From the NCBI GenBank assembly GCA_006176705.1, contig QRFJ01002316.1:142542-206541 (forward strand): DNA of 64,000 nt, read 5' to 3'. Shown piece by piece: positions 22,451 to 34,165 of the stretch (its first letter is position 1; every line of letters starts with the position of its first letter). The DNA comes from Cocos nucifera. Lineage: Eukaryota > Streptophyta > Magnoliopsida > Arecales > Arecaceae. Below the pieces are notes generated by a model, which saw only the letters and a program-made list of their open reading frames with translations, was not told the origin of the DNA and did not search any database. Both the position numbers and the translations under genes were made by a program.

Positions 22451-23430
22451 CAAAAGGATCAAATTTCTTCACATATTTCAGTGAATCAAGTATGGAAGAA
22501 ATTAAAAATGATTTATAAAAGAGCAAATCAGGAAGAAGAACCAAGCTTTCAAGAAGTTAAGGAAGCTCACCCCAATCTATGCCTCATGGCTCATGAGGAT
22601 GGAAAGAAAAAGAAGAAGAAAAGACAAAGGAAAAGAAAGTTTTGATTAAGGAAGAGCAAGGCATAGAAAAAAAAATGAAGAAGATGAAGAAGGTATCGTC
22701 AATCATTGTCTCATGGCTAATGCAAATGAGGTAAATCCTAAAAATTCTTCCGACTTTACATTTGATGAATTATATGAAGCCTTTAATGACTTAATGAATG
22801 ATTTTGAAAAATTAAGGCTGAAAAATAAAGAATTCAAAAAGTCAAATCTTCTCTTAGCTAATGAAAAGAGTAAATTATTAATTGAAAAAGAAGATATTTT
22901 GAAAGAAAATAATGCTTCAGCTAAAGAAAATGAAGAACTTCTCAAGTCCAAAAAATCTTTAGTTAAAGAAAAGAATAAACTCTTAATTGAAAAAGATGAT
23001 TTCATGAAAGAAAAAAATTCATTTGGTAAAGAAAAAAAAATCATTCAAATTTTAAAAAATCTCTTATGGAAGAGAACTCAAAACTAAGAAAAAAGATTGA
23101 AAGATTGAAGCCTATGCTTAACAAGTTTACAATTAGCTCTCAAAAGCTTCAATCTATTTTGATTAATCAAAAAGCTATTTTCGATAAAGATGGAATTGGC
23201 TATAATTCATTAAGAAAATATAAATTTATAAATAACATGTTTAGCAGAGCTTATTCTGAAAATCATTCTATAGTTTGCTTTAAATGCAACAAAGTAGGCC
23301 ATAAAATTTTTGAATATAATATTAAGAAACTTGGTCATACTTTAGTTAAATAAATTTGGATTCCAAAAGAAACCATGTGCTCTAACCTCAATGGACCCAA
23401 GATGGCTTGGGCACCAAAATCTAGAAAGTA
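22451..23430 (+). pseudogene. SIRE-type gag fragment
   Basis: Open frames at 22713-23087 and 23066-23353 in different frames form one product. The first encodes NSSDFTFDELYEAFNDLMND and a long Lys/Glu coiled coil; the second encodes KFTISSQKLQSILINQKAIF and CFKCNKVGHKIFEYN, a CCHC knuckle whose last cysteine is tyrosine. Beyond a stop at 23351 the frame continues with WIPKE and WAPKS, a tail known from SIRE/Maximus gag. The shift lies in the A-rich run at about 23030-23060. The 22406-22645 stretch encodes the preceding gag part (NQVWKKLKMIYKRANQEEEP). Confidence 0.8.
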
Positions 23431-24880
23431 ATTTTTGCAGATACACCAAGGATCCAATGAAACAAAAAAAGAAAAATATTTTGATGGATGCCTTAAAAAG
23501 GAAATTAGATGGATGATGATATTTTGATAAAATCTAAACTTCTCTCACATTATGCCATCATTATTTAGTAAATATATTTTGATTATTAATTAGCATAATT
23601 ATTGAGTATGTTTGATTGACTTTGATGATTTATTATTGCTTATAATGATCATACTCTATGAATTGAAAGTTTGAATGATTTATTTTCATGATTTGATATG
23701 TATGATTGATTTTGATGCTTGCAATGATTTGAATGTTTTGATTTTCTAAGTTAATATGCTCTCCTGTATATATCATGCTATGGATGAAATAGTTTATTTT
23801 AAAATTTAGCATAATATTTTAAGTCTCCCCATATCAATTTTATAATTAATGAATTTAAATTAAAAGATGCTTATTGGATATGAATGTTTAAATTGCTAAA
23901 CCAACAAGAGAAACTAATTTTTGACATTCTCCCATAAAATACTTAGATATTAAGATTCTCCTAAAAAGTGTATGACTTAAATACTTAAAAATAAGATATT
24001 TAATTAATACAAGATCAAGTACTTGAAGTATTAATTTGAATTATATCTTAAGTTAACCCCTAAGGATTTCAAAACGCCCTAGTTGAATTGAACACATAAA
24101 GCCTTCATCTAGTTTCTCCTTGATTTGATCTTATCCTATTTGATCATCAGAACCTCCCAATTGATTAATTTTTGATTTTTCAAATTGATTTGAATATCTT
24201 TCTTGATTATTAATTTGATTGTCTTTTCCTATCTTAAAAGAGAATTATTTTATGAATATTCATACTTTGTTTTGATTGAATGATTTTAAAAATTAAATTT
24301 GAGAAATAGTTATCTTGAATCCTTTGAAGTTGATATCAAGCAAGATGTTTCAAGAAAGTTATCATTTATTATTAAAGCTAAACTTTTAAAGAGGACTTTA
24401 GTTTTAAGTAATTGATATCAAATAGCACACTATTTGCCATGTATTTGATTGATTTATCTTTCGGTAAAAAGAGAAAAATATCTCTATGTCAAATCTAATT
24501 TTGCACAGCTATATGTTTGATATAATATCATTTGAAATAAATTCAAAAATATATTCCTTTTCTAAATCTATAATTGCTTGATATTTCTTAAGAAAAGAAA
24601 GAGAAAGTTCCATGCAAAAATTTAAAAATTTAGGACTTTTTCAAATCATTATCCCATACAAGAAAGAAAGACCAAACTTCAAAATAATCCTTGAATTTCT
24701 AGAGCAAGAAAGAATTTTAATTGTATAGAAATTAAGAGATTGAGCTAAGAAATTTCTTGTTCTTTTGATCTATTTGAACTCAGTTTAAGAATTCTTTAGA
24801 AACATAATGTTTAGAATCGAAAATTTAGACTTAGAAGTTTGAAGTGTCAATATTATATTGGATGATATAAGATTAGCTCG
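23431..24880. other. AT-rich noncoding part of the SIRE-like element
   Basis: Between gag and the transposon-protein-like segment I see no reading frame of coding character. The sequence is rich in ttgatt and gaatttaaat words, resembling the spacer found downstream of gag in non-autonomous elements. Where pol would be expected, none of its motifs can be seen. Confidence 0.5.
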
Positions 24881-25600
24881 GACACTAAGGATATTTATTA
24901 ATGGGCTAAAAATTTATCTGCTTCTTGAATTTTCCCACCTACCTTGGATCAGTAAGAGAATTTTATGGTTGCATACAAATGAGAGTTGAAGATCTAATTT
25001 TCAAAGTAAAAGGGATGCAGATTGAGATGAATGTTGATAATATTGGATACATGCTAGGAGTACCTTGGATTGTCTCAAGTAGTGATATATTTAAACATTA
25101 TGTTAGTTTGAGATAATGTCGAGGGCATCAAGGATATCAATGCCAATTAGCTGAGTATAGAAATGGGACTACTATGACCAATAGGATCTTTTTCATATTA
25201 GTCATGCATTATATTCTCCAGAAGATTCTACTTTGCATACCTACACTCATGCTATAATAGATGTCAGGATTGAGGATCCAGTAGTTTAGACAAAAGTAAC
25301 TCTACCTCCATAGATCAATCATTTAGAGAGCTCAGATTGATTATTTGGTATATTGGATAAGAAAATGCATTTATCGATAGGAATTTCATCAGAATCATTC
25401 TTTTTGTTTGTGCAAAAATTCAAAAGTTTACTTCACAGACACAGTAGATAAGATGAGATCTGATGGAGGCATAATCATCGATCAGAAAGGAGTCAATGTG
25501 ATTGATTCAAGCTATTACTTTAGCAAGGGAGTATATGCATAACTAAGGTCAGTTATTTGGAGATACTAGACTACCCTCTCTATCTAGTCAACTTGAACTT
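24880..25600 (+). pseudogene. Plant transposon-protein-like domain (Transposase_32 type)
   Basis: An open frame at 24925-25116 encodes VREFYGCIQMRVEDLIFKVK followed by GMQIEMNVDNIGYMLGVPW. This has the pattern of the plant domain found in many retroelement-associated genes: a 'VREFY' helix, a 'V(R/K)G' turn and an 'I…LG(I/V)P' end. The frame continues past stops with TNRIFFILVMHYILQ and MRSDGGIIIDQKG, so a longer protein has decayed. The domain's role is unknown; it has been named a putative transposon protein because of where it occurs. Assignment is from memory and needs a profile search. Confidence 0.5.
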
Positions 25601-26253
25601 TCTTCTTAAAGATATACCAACCTACTCTTCTTAGGATGCTAGGATTTATTTTCTTAGAACTTTAGTACTCCCTAGTAATCCATTTTTGTAAGTTATAGAT
25701 GTCATACATTTTGATCATCTTGATGTTTGTCATTCTTGTAGACATCCTTTTGAAAACATCCTTTATGAAATCAGTGAATATCAAACTCTTATGTTCAGCA
25801 TCAATTTTGTTTCTGCCTTCAATTAATTTGATCATTTGTTATATTTACTTATATACATATCATGGTCATTTGTTAATTTGATCATTTGTTGACAACTTTA
25901 AAAAAAATTAGTTTCTACATGAGTGAATGCTATATTTATTTGAATTAAATGCATAATTTAATACTTAATTCACTCAATTGATGCTTCTCTCTTAAAATTT
26001 TATTTAATTTAAAAATAGCTTTGTTTACAAAAGTAAGGAGAGAAAATATCAAAGATAAAATGATTACTAACTTGATATCAATAAAATTTAAAAATATAAT
26101 CTTAAAAGATAAATTTATATTAATTAAAGATTAATATGGTATCAATTAAATATGCTTAACTTAAAAGAAAAAGGGAGAGTAACAAAAATTATAAAGCTTA
26201 TGCATGCAAATTTTGAAAAACCAAAAAGAAAAGTGGGAGATAATGCTAAAGAA

Positions 26254-26306
<53 letters not shown>

Positions 26307-27390
26307 ATTTGATTTGATTAAAAATATTAGTAAATTTGTGATCTTAAATTCTCAATCAATTATCTTATTTTGAGCTTTATTGTATTGATTTTAAATTTTA
26401 AATCAAATGCCTTATAGTCTTTTCAATTTGTGCTTTCATGTGTTTATTCAATTTGATTTACTTGATTTAAAGTACTATAAATTTAAAGTAGTGTCAGAAA
26501 AATAAATTATTCTTCAATAATTAAAAATGGCTTAAAGTGGTATCATTAATATGTTGGTTTCATATTTTAATTTGTATGATTATTCTTGATAATTGATTGG
26601 AGCTTAGTTGAATTTGAAACATAAATCTGAATATGAACTAGATTTTTAATGTGCCTTGTGAAATTCTTATAAAATTATTTTAATTTCTACTCAAGAGTTG
26701 AATTTGAAAAAGTACGACTCATTTGCTTTGATACTGTAATTAATTTACTCAATACATATCTTTTTTTGAATTTAAATGATGGATTTTCATTATAAAAAAA
26801 AAGAGAGGAAATAATGAATATTAAAATACATATTATACTTGATTTCATGGCTAAATCTTTTGAAAAGCTCTATTCCTCTTAAAAGTTAAAAGTACATCTT
26901 TGAAAATCTGATTAAAATATCATATTCATTCAAAAAAAGGGGGGGAGTCTTTAATATTTAAATTCAAGCTAATTTTTAAATAGAAAGAAATAATCATTCA
27001 AAAGGAGAGATGATTAATTTGATTTGACTTTTTGAATTTGATACATCTCTCAATTTAATGCCTTAATGTTAATTTTGATGATTTTTCTTGTTCTTTTCCA
27101 TAAGCCTTTTTGATGTTGTCAAAAAGGAGGAGAGGTATATAGAGTATATGCTTAAAGAATTAATACTTAAGAAACTCAATGAATTTCTTGCTTAGAACCT
27201 TAATACTCATTAATTTGAATTAAAATATTATTTTGATATGAGTATATAAATTATGCAAAATATTATTTGAAGTTTTTATGAAGTATGCATTTATATTTGT
27301 GTATATTCTCACTTCATATTTTATACTAGTCAGTTAGTTGAAACACATTAATTTTATTTTTGTGCATATACTCAAAATTTTGTCATCATC
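25601..27390. other. AT-rich 3' noncoding part of the SIRE-like element
   Basis: No coding sequence is seen. It includes an (AT)n run at 26256-26304, and purine-rich stretches such as gggggggag near 26940 and aaaaggaggagagg near 27121, which may be decayed or extra polypurine tracts. Confidence 0.5.
26256..26304. repeat. (AT)n microsatellite
   Basis: About 24 uninterrupted AT dinucleotides. Confidence 0.98.
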
Positions 27391-27404
27391 AAAAAAGAAG
27401 AGAT
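27388..27404 (+). other. Polypurine tract of the SIRE-like element
   Basis: The run atcaaaaaagaagagatt directly precedes the LTR start at 27405. Confidence 0.65.
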
Positions 27405-28850
27405 TGTTGACTCACTGATTGATTTTGATGATTATAAAACATTAAGTATAAATAATATTAATCATATATTTTAAGAATATATATAGATCCTTTTAGGTGT
27501 TCAAATTGAAGAAATTAATTTAAGAAAAGATCTATACAAAAATCACTAAGTCAAGAGCTTCAAGAAAATTGAATTGATAAACATCCTTGAAGAAGGGTAA
27601 AATCATAATTTTATAAAGTTGGAGAAAATCTATTTTGGAAGCCTCAAGAATAAGCTTAAAAGATTTTTGATCTTTCGAAAGTAGTTTCATAATTTTTGGA
27701 TGCATAAATTAGAAGAAAATTAAATTTTAGCAAAAGGATCAACCCAAGGGACGATCCCTAGGTCATCCTCTTTCAAAATGGACTGCTCAGCATGCTTGAC
27801 ATGCAAACTAGGCCGACCCAGTCTGAGACTGAGCTGACTTAGTCTCAGTGGAAGCAAAAAATAGAAAGTGCAGAAAGTCAGTTTTTTCAAGAATCAGGAG
27901 ACTGAGCCGACCCAGCTATAAACTGAGCCGACCTAGTGATCGTAATGGCTAGTTTCTGCAGCTTTTTGTAATGGCTAATTTTTCACTCCAATGACTATTT
28001 CAGCCCTTCCAATGGCTAAAACTCCTTCTCCGACCATCACAATGAGTGTAAAAGGCTAGAGAAATATTTGAAAATTAAGATTAAGTGGATTGAAAGTAGA
28101 TATCATTAAAATAGTGAGGTTCATTGAATATCAAAAGAAAAAGAGAGAAAAGAGAGGACCTTGTGCATCAAATTCAGAGAGCTTCAAAGTGTGATCATCC
28201 TCATTCATTTAAGCTTCCTCTCAGCCTTCAAAGAAGAGAATACTAAGCTTCAAGTGCCATCTTTCAGCCTCTCCATCGAGCGTCAAAAGAGTTTCTTTTT
28301 GTTTTTTGTTCTTATGCTGAATTTTTATATTTGTATCTTTGTTTCTTTACAAGTTTCTTTAGGAGAAAGAAACTTGGGGTGTAGGTTGGTCCAAGCCAAA
28401 AATTGGATGGTGTAAAAGTTGTGATTGGTGCTCCTAGGTTAAAATCAATTGGGTTGATAGTGAATTCAAAAAACTATCGGTGTAGGATTGTGGTTGGTGA
28501 GCCCGACAAAACCAACTAGGTTTGTTTGTGATCCTGAGTCAAAATAAATACACTGTAAACTAGGATTATAGTAAAATTCCTAAGAAGAGCTTGGAGAGTA
28601 GATGTAGGTGTGGGGTTGCACCAAACTACTATAAAATTCTTGTGTATTTGATTGTGCTTTTGCTTTACATATTTGCATTAATTAGTTGCTTTTAATTATG
28701 TTACTATACATTGCTCATTTACCATAAAGCATTCAAGTTTCTTTTAATTAGAAGCACATATAAGCATTAGAGTTTAAATTGGCCAAACTTTTTAGAAACC
28801 CAACTTCACCCCCCCCCCCCCCCCTCTTGGGTAGCCATACCCGGGTAACA
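27405..28850 (+). repeat. 3' LTR of the SIRE-like element
   Basis: A 1446-bp LTR that begins TGTTGACTCACTG and ends gggtaaca. Near its 3' end is a run of about 16 C (28809-28824) followed by tcttgggtagcc, a form typical of SIRE LTR ends. It includes a short GC-richer stretch at 27740-28030 with three near-copies of 'gagccgaccca'. Confidence 0.85.
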
Positions 28851-29374
28851 AGTGTCTCCACACCACTTGGTTACGAGGACAACTAACGCATATGATATAC
28901 AATGATCTACATTCGATAAGTTATCATCCTTATTAATAATTTATCATTTAATCATGAATAATTTAAAAATAATTTGATAAATCCTTCTTTATTGATTGAT
29001 TGTGGTTCTAAGGATTGAAGGAAAATTCTGATTTCTCGGATCAGGTTCGTTCAGATCTGATCGGATCAAGAGATATATTTCAAAAATTTTTCTCTTTGAT
29101 CCTAAATAGATTTGAGATATCTTAGATCTGATTCTTATTATTCTAATAATAAAAATAAAATCTAAATAAATTAAATCAAATTTAATTTATCTTGATGTAG
29201 GATAATCCTATTACCCGTTGATGATCCTGTAAGCAGTGGAAGGTTCTAGATCTAGCCACGCAAGTGCTTGGCCTCTACCGGTATCCACTTAGGTTGGATC
29301 TAGAGATCCTCTTCTTCTCTATCACATCTCTAAAAATCAGATCTGGAGGATCTTCAAAATATCTTTCGAAGATC

Positions 29375-29777
29375 AGCAGTTGTTCTTTGCAATAATGCAA
29401 CCTTCTAGCTTTTTGTCGCCTTTCTCTCGTCTGGATTGCACCAACTTGGATCCCAAACACCTTTGGATGTGGAGAGGAGAGGGAGAAGATGGACTTGATG
29501 TGGAGGAGGAGGGAGACAGCCTTGGGGCGTAGAGAATTTTCAATTGATTTCTTTGAGTTGGGCGCAGGGTCTTATTTATAGACTATGCATGATCCAACTC
29601 TTCTTCTTCCCAACCAATCACAACCCTTTGTGAAATCAGATCTAAATCTGAATAGTGGGAATAGAGTCCCTTGGATTCCTTCTTAACTCATAAAATGCTC
29701 CCGACCATAGGACCATCACGAGGATGATGATTGATCCAGAAGGTTGGTGTACAATCGCTTCTCTTTAGTAGATGAAT
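29375..29777 (+). repeat. Left arm of the inverted repeat in the solo LTR
   Basis: It pairs as a reverse complement with 31078-31490. Within the arm, at 29683-29687, normal LTR order breaks and switches to the reversed tail (ttaactcataaaatgctccc). Confidence 0.8.
29571..29581 (-). promoter_or_regulatory. TATA box of the copia LTR, left copy
   Basis: On the minus strand the sequence is ctataaataag, in the position where the copia LTRs at 46905 and 53134 also have a TATA box. It would drive transcription leftwards. Confidence 0.5.
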
Positions 29778-31077
29778 TTTGAGTTTACGGTGTGGAGACA
29801 CTGGAGTGAGAGTATAGGTACTCGTTAGAGAATGAGGGCACTGAGCGTGACCACCTCGAGTAGTCATTAGGGAGTCTACCTTCTCGTCAATGACTGACTC
29901 GATGCTGCAGTAGTGTGTTTGGTTCTTTGATCTGACGTGCATCGGCAGTTCACCTTGAGGGTGTTATAGTTTGACTACACCATTACTCGGTCTCCTAGCC
30001 ATATGGAATTCTAAGGTGTATGTTGGCTATAGCATGTTCATTGTAGGAACTGGATGGCATCAAGATAGAATCTATCTACCTCGGTGGTAGAGGAGCAGCC
30101 CTATGATAATCATGAGAATCAAGTCCAAAAGTTCATGGCCATGGCAGAGTGAAATAATAGAAAGAGTTTCTATTTAGATTTTCACATCGGACTCGAATCG
30201 AATGATTACCTCATATGACAGAAACTAGGGTTTGACGAGTTCACCTTAACCCTAATCTGATAGAAGCTCAAGATAGAAGAACTTAATCATACAGGTAGCT
30301 GCACCAAGAGGTTCACATTCAGCTCTGATGGGTTGCCACCATATACTGCTAGGTGTCATTGGTGGATTTTGGGAGCAATTAGAATGATTTAGATGATCGA
30401 TCATTCTAGCTGTTCGAATCAGAAGAGTTCTGATCCATCGAAAGGAGTTTCGATGATGTCGATGATAGAGATCATGACATATCCCATTACCATACAGAAC
30501 TGAACCTAACTGAGGTCACACAAACAAGGGTTTGAATCTGGTGATCATCAATTGAACTGATCTAGTTCAATTGATCTGAATGAGATTCAATTAGGTTCAA
30601 GAAAATCGTGCTAGCACTCGATTGAACCTAACGTTCTTCTTTTGCTATCATAAATAAGTTATCCTGACTGAGCCAAAGGAGTTTGTGCTCAATCAGAGGC
30701 CTTCATATAGTCTGACTGGAGGTTGTCCAAGTCAGAAAAGGTTGTCTTATTTTGTAAGACATTACCTGCCATTTTTGGTCACCTGCCATTTCTTGTTCTT
30801 TGACTTTGGTCAAAAGTCTACCTTTGACTGGTCAAATGTTGACCATTGATACTTTGACTTTTGACCACATGTCATGCATCTATTGGAGAAGCTGGTGGGG
30901 GCCTGTCCCCCTGTCAGAACCTGGCAAGAAAGAGGGCGCACGCCACCCTTGGCGTGTGCCCAAGTTGGAGGTGCCTAGGAGTCCCTGTTGGACAGGGACT
31001 CCATCTCCTTTTTGGATTTCCAATTAGAGTTCTCCTAAGAACCAACTTTGACTGATCTTAGGCACCCTCTAAGTAGG

Positions 31078-31490
31078 AATCCAGAGGACTCTATTCTCAC
31101 CAATCAGATTTAGATCTGATTTCATAAAGAGTTGTGATTGGTTGGGAAGAAGAGAAGTTGGATCACAGATAGTCTATAAATAAGACCCTACGCCCAACCC
31201 AGATTGTGATTGGAAGTGATTGAAAGGAATCACAATTCCCCATGTCAAGGCTGCCTCTCCCCTCTTCCTCCATATCAAACCACCTTCTCCCTCTCCTCTC
31301 TACATCCAAAAGGAGTTTTGGATTTTTGGTTGGTGCAAACCAGATCAAAGAAAGGTGGCTGAAAGCTAGAAGGCTGCGCTGCTACAAAGGACGACTGTTG
31401 ATCTACTAAAGAGAAGTGATTGTACACCAACCTTCCGGATCAATCATCATCCTCGTGATGATCCTATGGTCGGGAGCATTTTATGAGTTA
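31078..31490 (-). repeat. Right arm of the inverted repeat in the solo LTR
   Basis: Reverse complement of 29375-29777. The second switch point, back to the normal order, lies at about 31395 (gacgactg next to ttgatctac). Confidence 0.8.
31174..31184 (+). promoter_or_regulatory. TATA box of the copia LTR, inverted copy
   Basis: The inverted segment carries a second copy, ctataaataag, on the plus strand. It would drive transcription rightwards, towards the Athila remnant, so the solo LTR holds two TATA boxes that point outwards. Confidence 0.5.
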
Positions 31491-31848
31491 ACAATGATTA
31501 TTCATGTCTTAAATTTTCAACTCTTGAAAATATGAATTATCATTACCATTAACTCAAAGGATGTATCATAGACACTAAATACACATATATGATAAAAATA
31601 ACCCTTTTTATTGATTATAGTCAAAATTATAATTTTGCTCCTAGAAGTGTATTACAAGTGTCAGCCAATTCTGACTTCTAGGGCACATATATCTAACAAG
31701 GACTTCATCATAATTTAAGAGTTCATTTAAGGAAGATAGAACTTTTATGATGAACCAGCCAAATAACTATTATTATTAGATAATTCATATACTAATTTCA
31801 ATCATCTACCATTTAGATGATTGACTTTAGGACATATTTTCCAATAAC

Positions 31849-32640
31849 TAATAGTTTGTGAAGTGAGTACCTCCATTGCTAATGATAGCATGTGGAAATA
31901 TGAACCTAGAAAAGATATTTTTTTGAACAAATTTTAAGACTACTTTATGATCATTGGTTCGTATTGCCATTGCTTCAATTCATTTAGAAACATAATCAAC
32001 GACCACCAAAATATATTCAAAACCATTAGAGTATGAAAAAGATTTCATAAAATCAATTCTCCAGACATCAAAAATTTCAGCTACCAAGATAGGGTTCAAA
32101 GGCATCATGTCTTTCTTTAAAATATTTTCTAAGGCTTGACACTTAAGACATTCCTGACTAAAATTATGGGCATCCTTAAATAATGTAGGCCTATAAAATT
32201 CACTTTGCAATACTTTGGCCGTAGAGTTTTTCTTCCAAAAAAATCTCCTCCGCAAGTAAGAGTATGATAGAATTGTAAGATACTCAACTGTTCAGACTCG
32301 AGAACACATTTATGAATGATTTGGTCGGCACAAATTCTAAAAAGTTTAGGATCTTTTCAAAATAGTATTTAATTTAAGAAAAGAATTGATCCTTTTTATT
32401 CTTAGACCAGCCATCAGGAATATGTCCTACTACTAGGTAATTTACAATATTTGCAAACCAAGGGGCCTTTGCATGTGAAACTGCCAACAATTGCTCATCT
32501 AGAAAAGATTCACCGATTGATGTGGGTTCAGTATCTTTAACTAGGATCTTAGATAGATGTTCTGCTACAACATTCTCAGATCTTTTTTTATCTTGAATTT
32601 CTATATCAAATTTTTGTAGCAATAAGATCCATCTAATCAG
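31849..32640 (-). pseudogene. Athila integrase fragment, decayed
   Basis: Reading frames at 31980-32255 and 32374-32622 give the integrase N-terminal part (FSQECLKCQALENILKKDMM), WRIDFMKSF in the place of the first catalytic Asp, and the linker upstream of it (VVAEHLSKILVKDTEP). The core after the second catalytic Asp is lost at the breakpoint. Confidence 0.75.
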
Positions 32641-34165
32641 TCATGGTTTAGTGTCTTTCTTTGAGAGTAGGTATCTTAAAGCTGAATGATCTAAATATAC
32701 CATGATTTTTTATCCTAACAGATATCATCTAAACTTTTCTAGGACAAACACTACAGCTGATAACTCTCTTTTAGTTATAGTATAAATCATTTGTGCTTCA
32801 TTCAAAGTTCTACTAGCATAATAGATCACTATGGGACATTTGCTTATCCTTTGGCCCAGGATAGCTCCTATGGCAAAGTCTAAAGAATCACACATGATTT
32901 CAAAAGATAGTGATCAATTTAGAGATTGAATGATCGGGACTTTGGTCATAGCTTCTCTCAAGAATTTATAGGCTTTAAGACACTCTTCATCAAAGTTAAA
33001 AGGAACATCCTTAGCGAGTAGATTACACAATGGATGAGATATCTTAGAAAAGTCTTTAATGAAGTGATGATAGAATCCTACATGGCCAAGGAAAGATCGA
33101 ATTTGTTTGACAAAAGTGGGTGGAGATAGTTTAGAAATTAGGTCAACTTTTGCTTTATCTACCTCAATCCCTCTTTTCAACACTATATGTCCTAAAATAA
33201 TCCCTTCTTGAACCATAAAATGACTCTTTTTCCAGCTTAAAACTAAATTAGCCTCAATACATCGTTGCAATATTTTCTTCAAATTATTGAGGCAACTCTT
33301 AAAAGATTCTCCAAAGATTGAAAAATCATCCATGAATATTTTTAAAAAATCTCCTATCATGTCCAAAAATATTGACATCATGTACCTTTAAAAGATCGCA
33401 GGTGCATTACACAATCCAAAAGGCATTCTACAAAAAGCAAAAGTTTCGTAAGGATATGTGAATGTAGTCTTTTTCTGATCTCCTAGGTAGTTTCCTACCT
33501 GGTTATATCCTAAGTATCCATCTAGAAAATAAAAATATTGTTGGCCAGCTAGTCTCTCCAGGATCTGATCAATAAAGGATAATGGAAAGTGGTCTTTTCA
33601 GATAGCTGTATTGAGTTTTCTATAATCTATACAAATACACCACCCAGTTGAAAGTCATGTTGGTACTAGGTCTCCATGGTCAATATGGACAACCATGAGT
33701 CCAGATTTCTTTGGAACAACTTGTGTAAGACTCACCCAGTGGCTATCAAAAATAGGATAAATAATATCCACATCTAACCATTTAATTACCTCTTTCTTGA
33801 CTACTTCTTGTATATTAGGGTTGAGCCGTCTTTGCATTTCTTGAGTTGGTTTGGCATTATCTTCAGTATAAATATGGTGCATACATAACCTATGGCCTCC
33901 TTATATGTTTTCAAAACATCTACTACTTGGTCTTCCTGTTCATTAGTTAGGTCAGAAGCAATGATCACCAGTAGGGTTTTCTCTAATCCTAGAAATACAT
34001 GCTTAAGTAATTTAGGCAAAGGTTTTAGTTCAAGTTGTGGTGGGGCCTAAATTGAAGGACGTAATGGTTCAATGTTTTGCTCAGGTAAGGGCTCAATTTT
34101 TATTGACCAAGGTAATGTATTTGATGGATGAGGTGAATCAAATAAGGCATTCACCTCCTCATCTA
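32641..34165 (-). pseudogene. Athila reverse transcriptase and RNase H, decayed
   Basis: An open frame at 32914-33381 holds IFMDDFSIFG and FLGHVGFYHHFIKDFS. Other pieces are at 33655-33882 (MHHIYTEDNAKPTQEMQ) and in the RNase H near 32650-32900. Compared with 16208-16262 of the better copy, about 37 bp are deleted at about 33886, which shifts the frame upstream of RT. Several stops disrupt RNase H. Confidence 0.8.

Larger units (their letters stand above)
22111..28850 (+). mobile_element. SIRE-like copia derivative without pol
   Basis: Direct repeats begin TGTTGACTCACT at 22111 and 27405, and the right one ends …gggtaaca at 28850. The 5-bp flanks are aatgt (22106-22110) and agtgt (28851-28855), a near-perfect target duplication, so the outer ends are genuine. 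Inside are a gag fragment with coiled coil and knuckle, AT-rich filler and one transposon-protein-like segment, but no RT, RNase H or integrase that I can find. The left LTR and the start of gag are joined by an internal deletion at about 22450. It would depend on enzymes made elsewhere. Confidence 0.8.
29016..31698 (-). mobile_element. Solo copia LTR with an internal inverted segment
   Basis: It begins tgaaggaaaattctga, as do the LTRs at 46345 and 52571, and ends atctaaca as they do. The flanks are aggat (29011-29015) and aggac (31699-31703), a near-perfect 5-bp target duplication, so this is one solo LTR. Inside, about 29375-29777 and 31078-31490 are reverse complements of each other, and the 1.3 kb between them is in reverse order compared with 52571-54818. 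It thus reads head, B, then D-C-B reversed, then D and tail. The orientation given follows the outer ends. Confidence 0.85.
19543..31846 (-). mobile_element. Copia LTR of about 2.9 kb, split by two later insertions
   Basis: The LTR begins TGATGGAAAATATG at 19543 next to the primer site and ends near 31846 with CATATTTTCCAATA, so its ends are inverted copies of each other as expected. Host segments are 19543-22110, 28851-29015 and 31699-31846. If the two insertions are removed, the segments read on smoothly. It is the 5' LTR of the minus-strand copia whose leader lies at 18525-19541; the body of that element is missing. To the right it adjoins Athila integrase sequence at 31849. The stretch 19560-22100 has no coding sequence that I can support. 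Confidence 0.7.

Noticed and set aside
28809..28824. Poly-C run as a G-quadruplex or telomere-like element
   Set aside because: It is a single C run that belongs to the end of the SIRE-type LTR; no repeated G-tract pattern is present.
30800..31055. Overlapping plus-strand frames of 75 and 64 codons in the solo LTR
   Set aside because: Located in the inverted LTR core; GC-rich chance frames without any motif.
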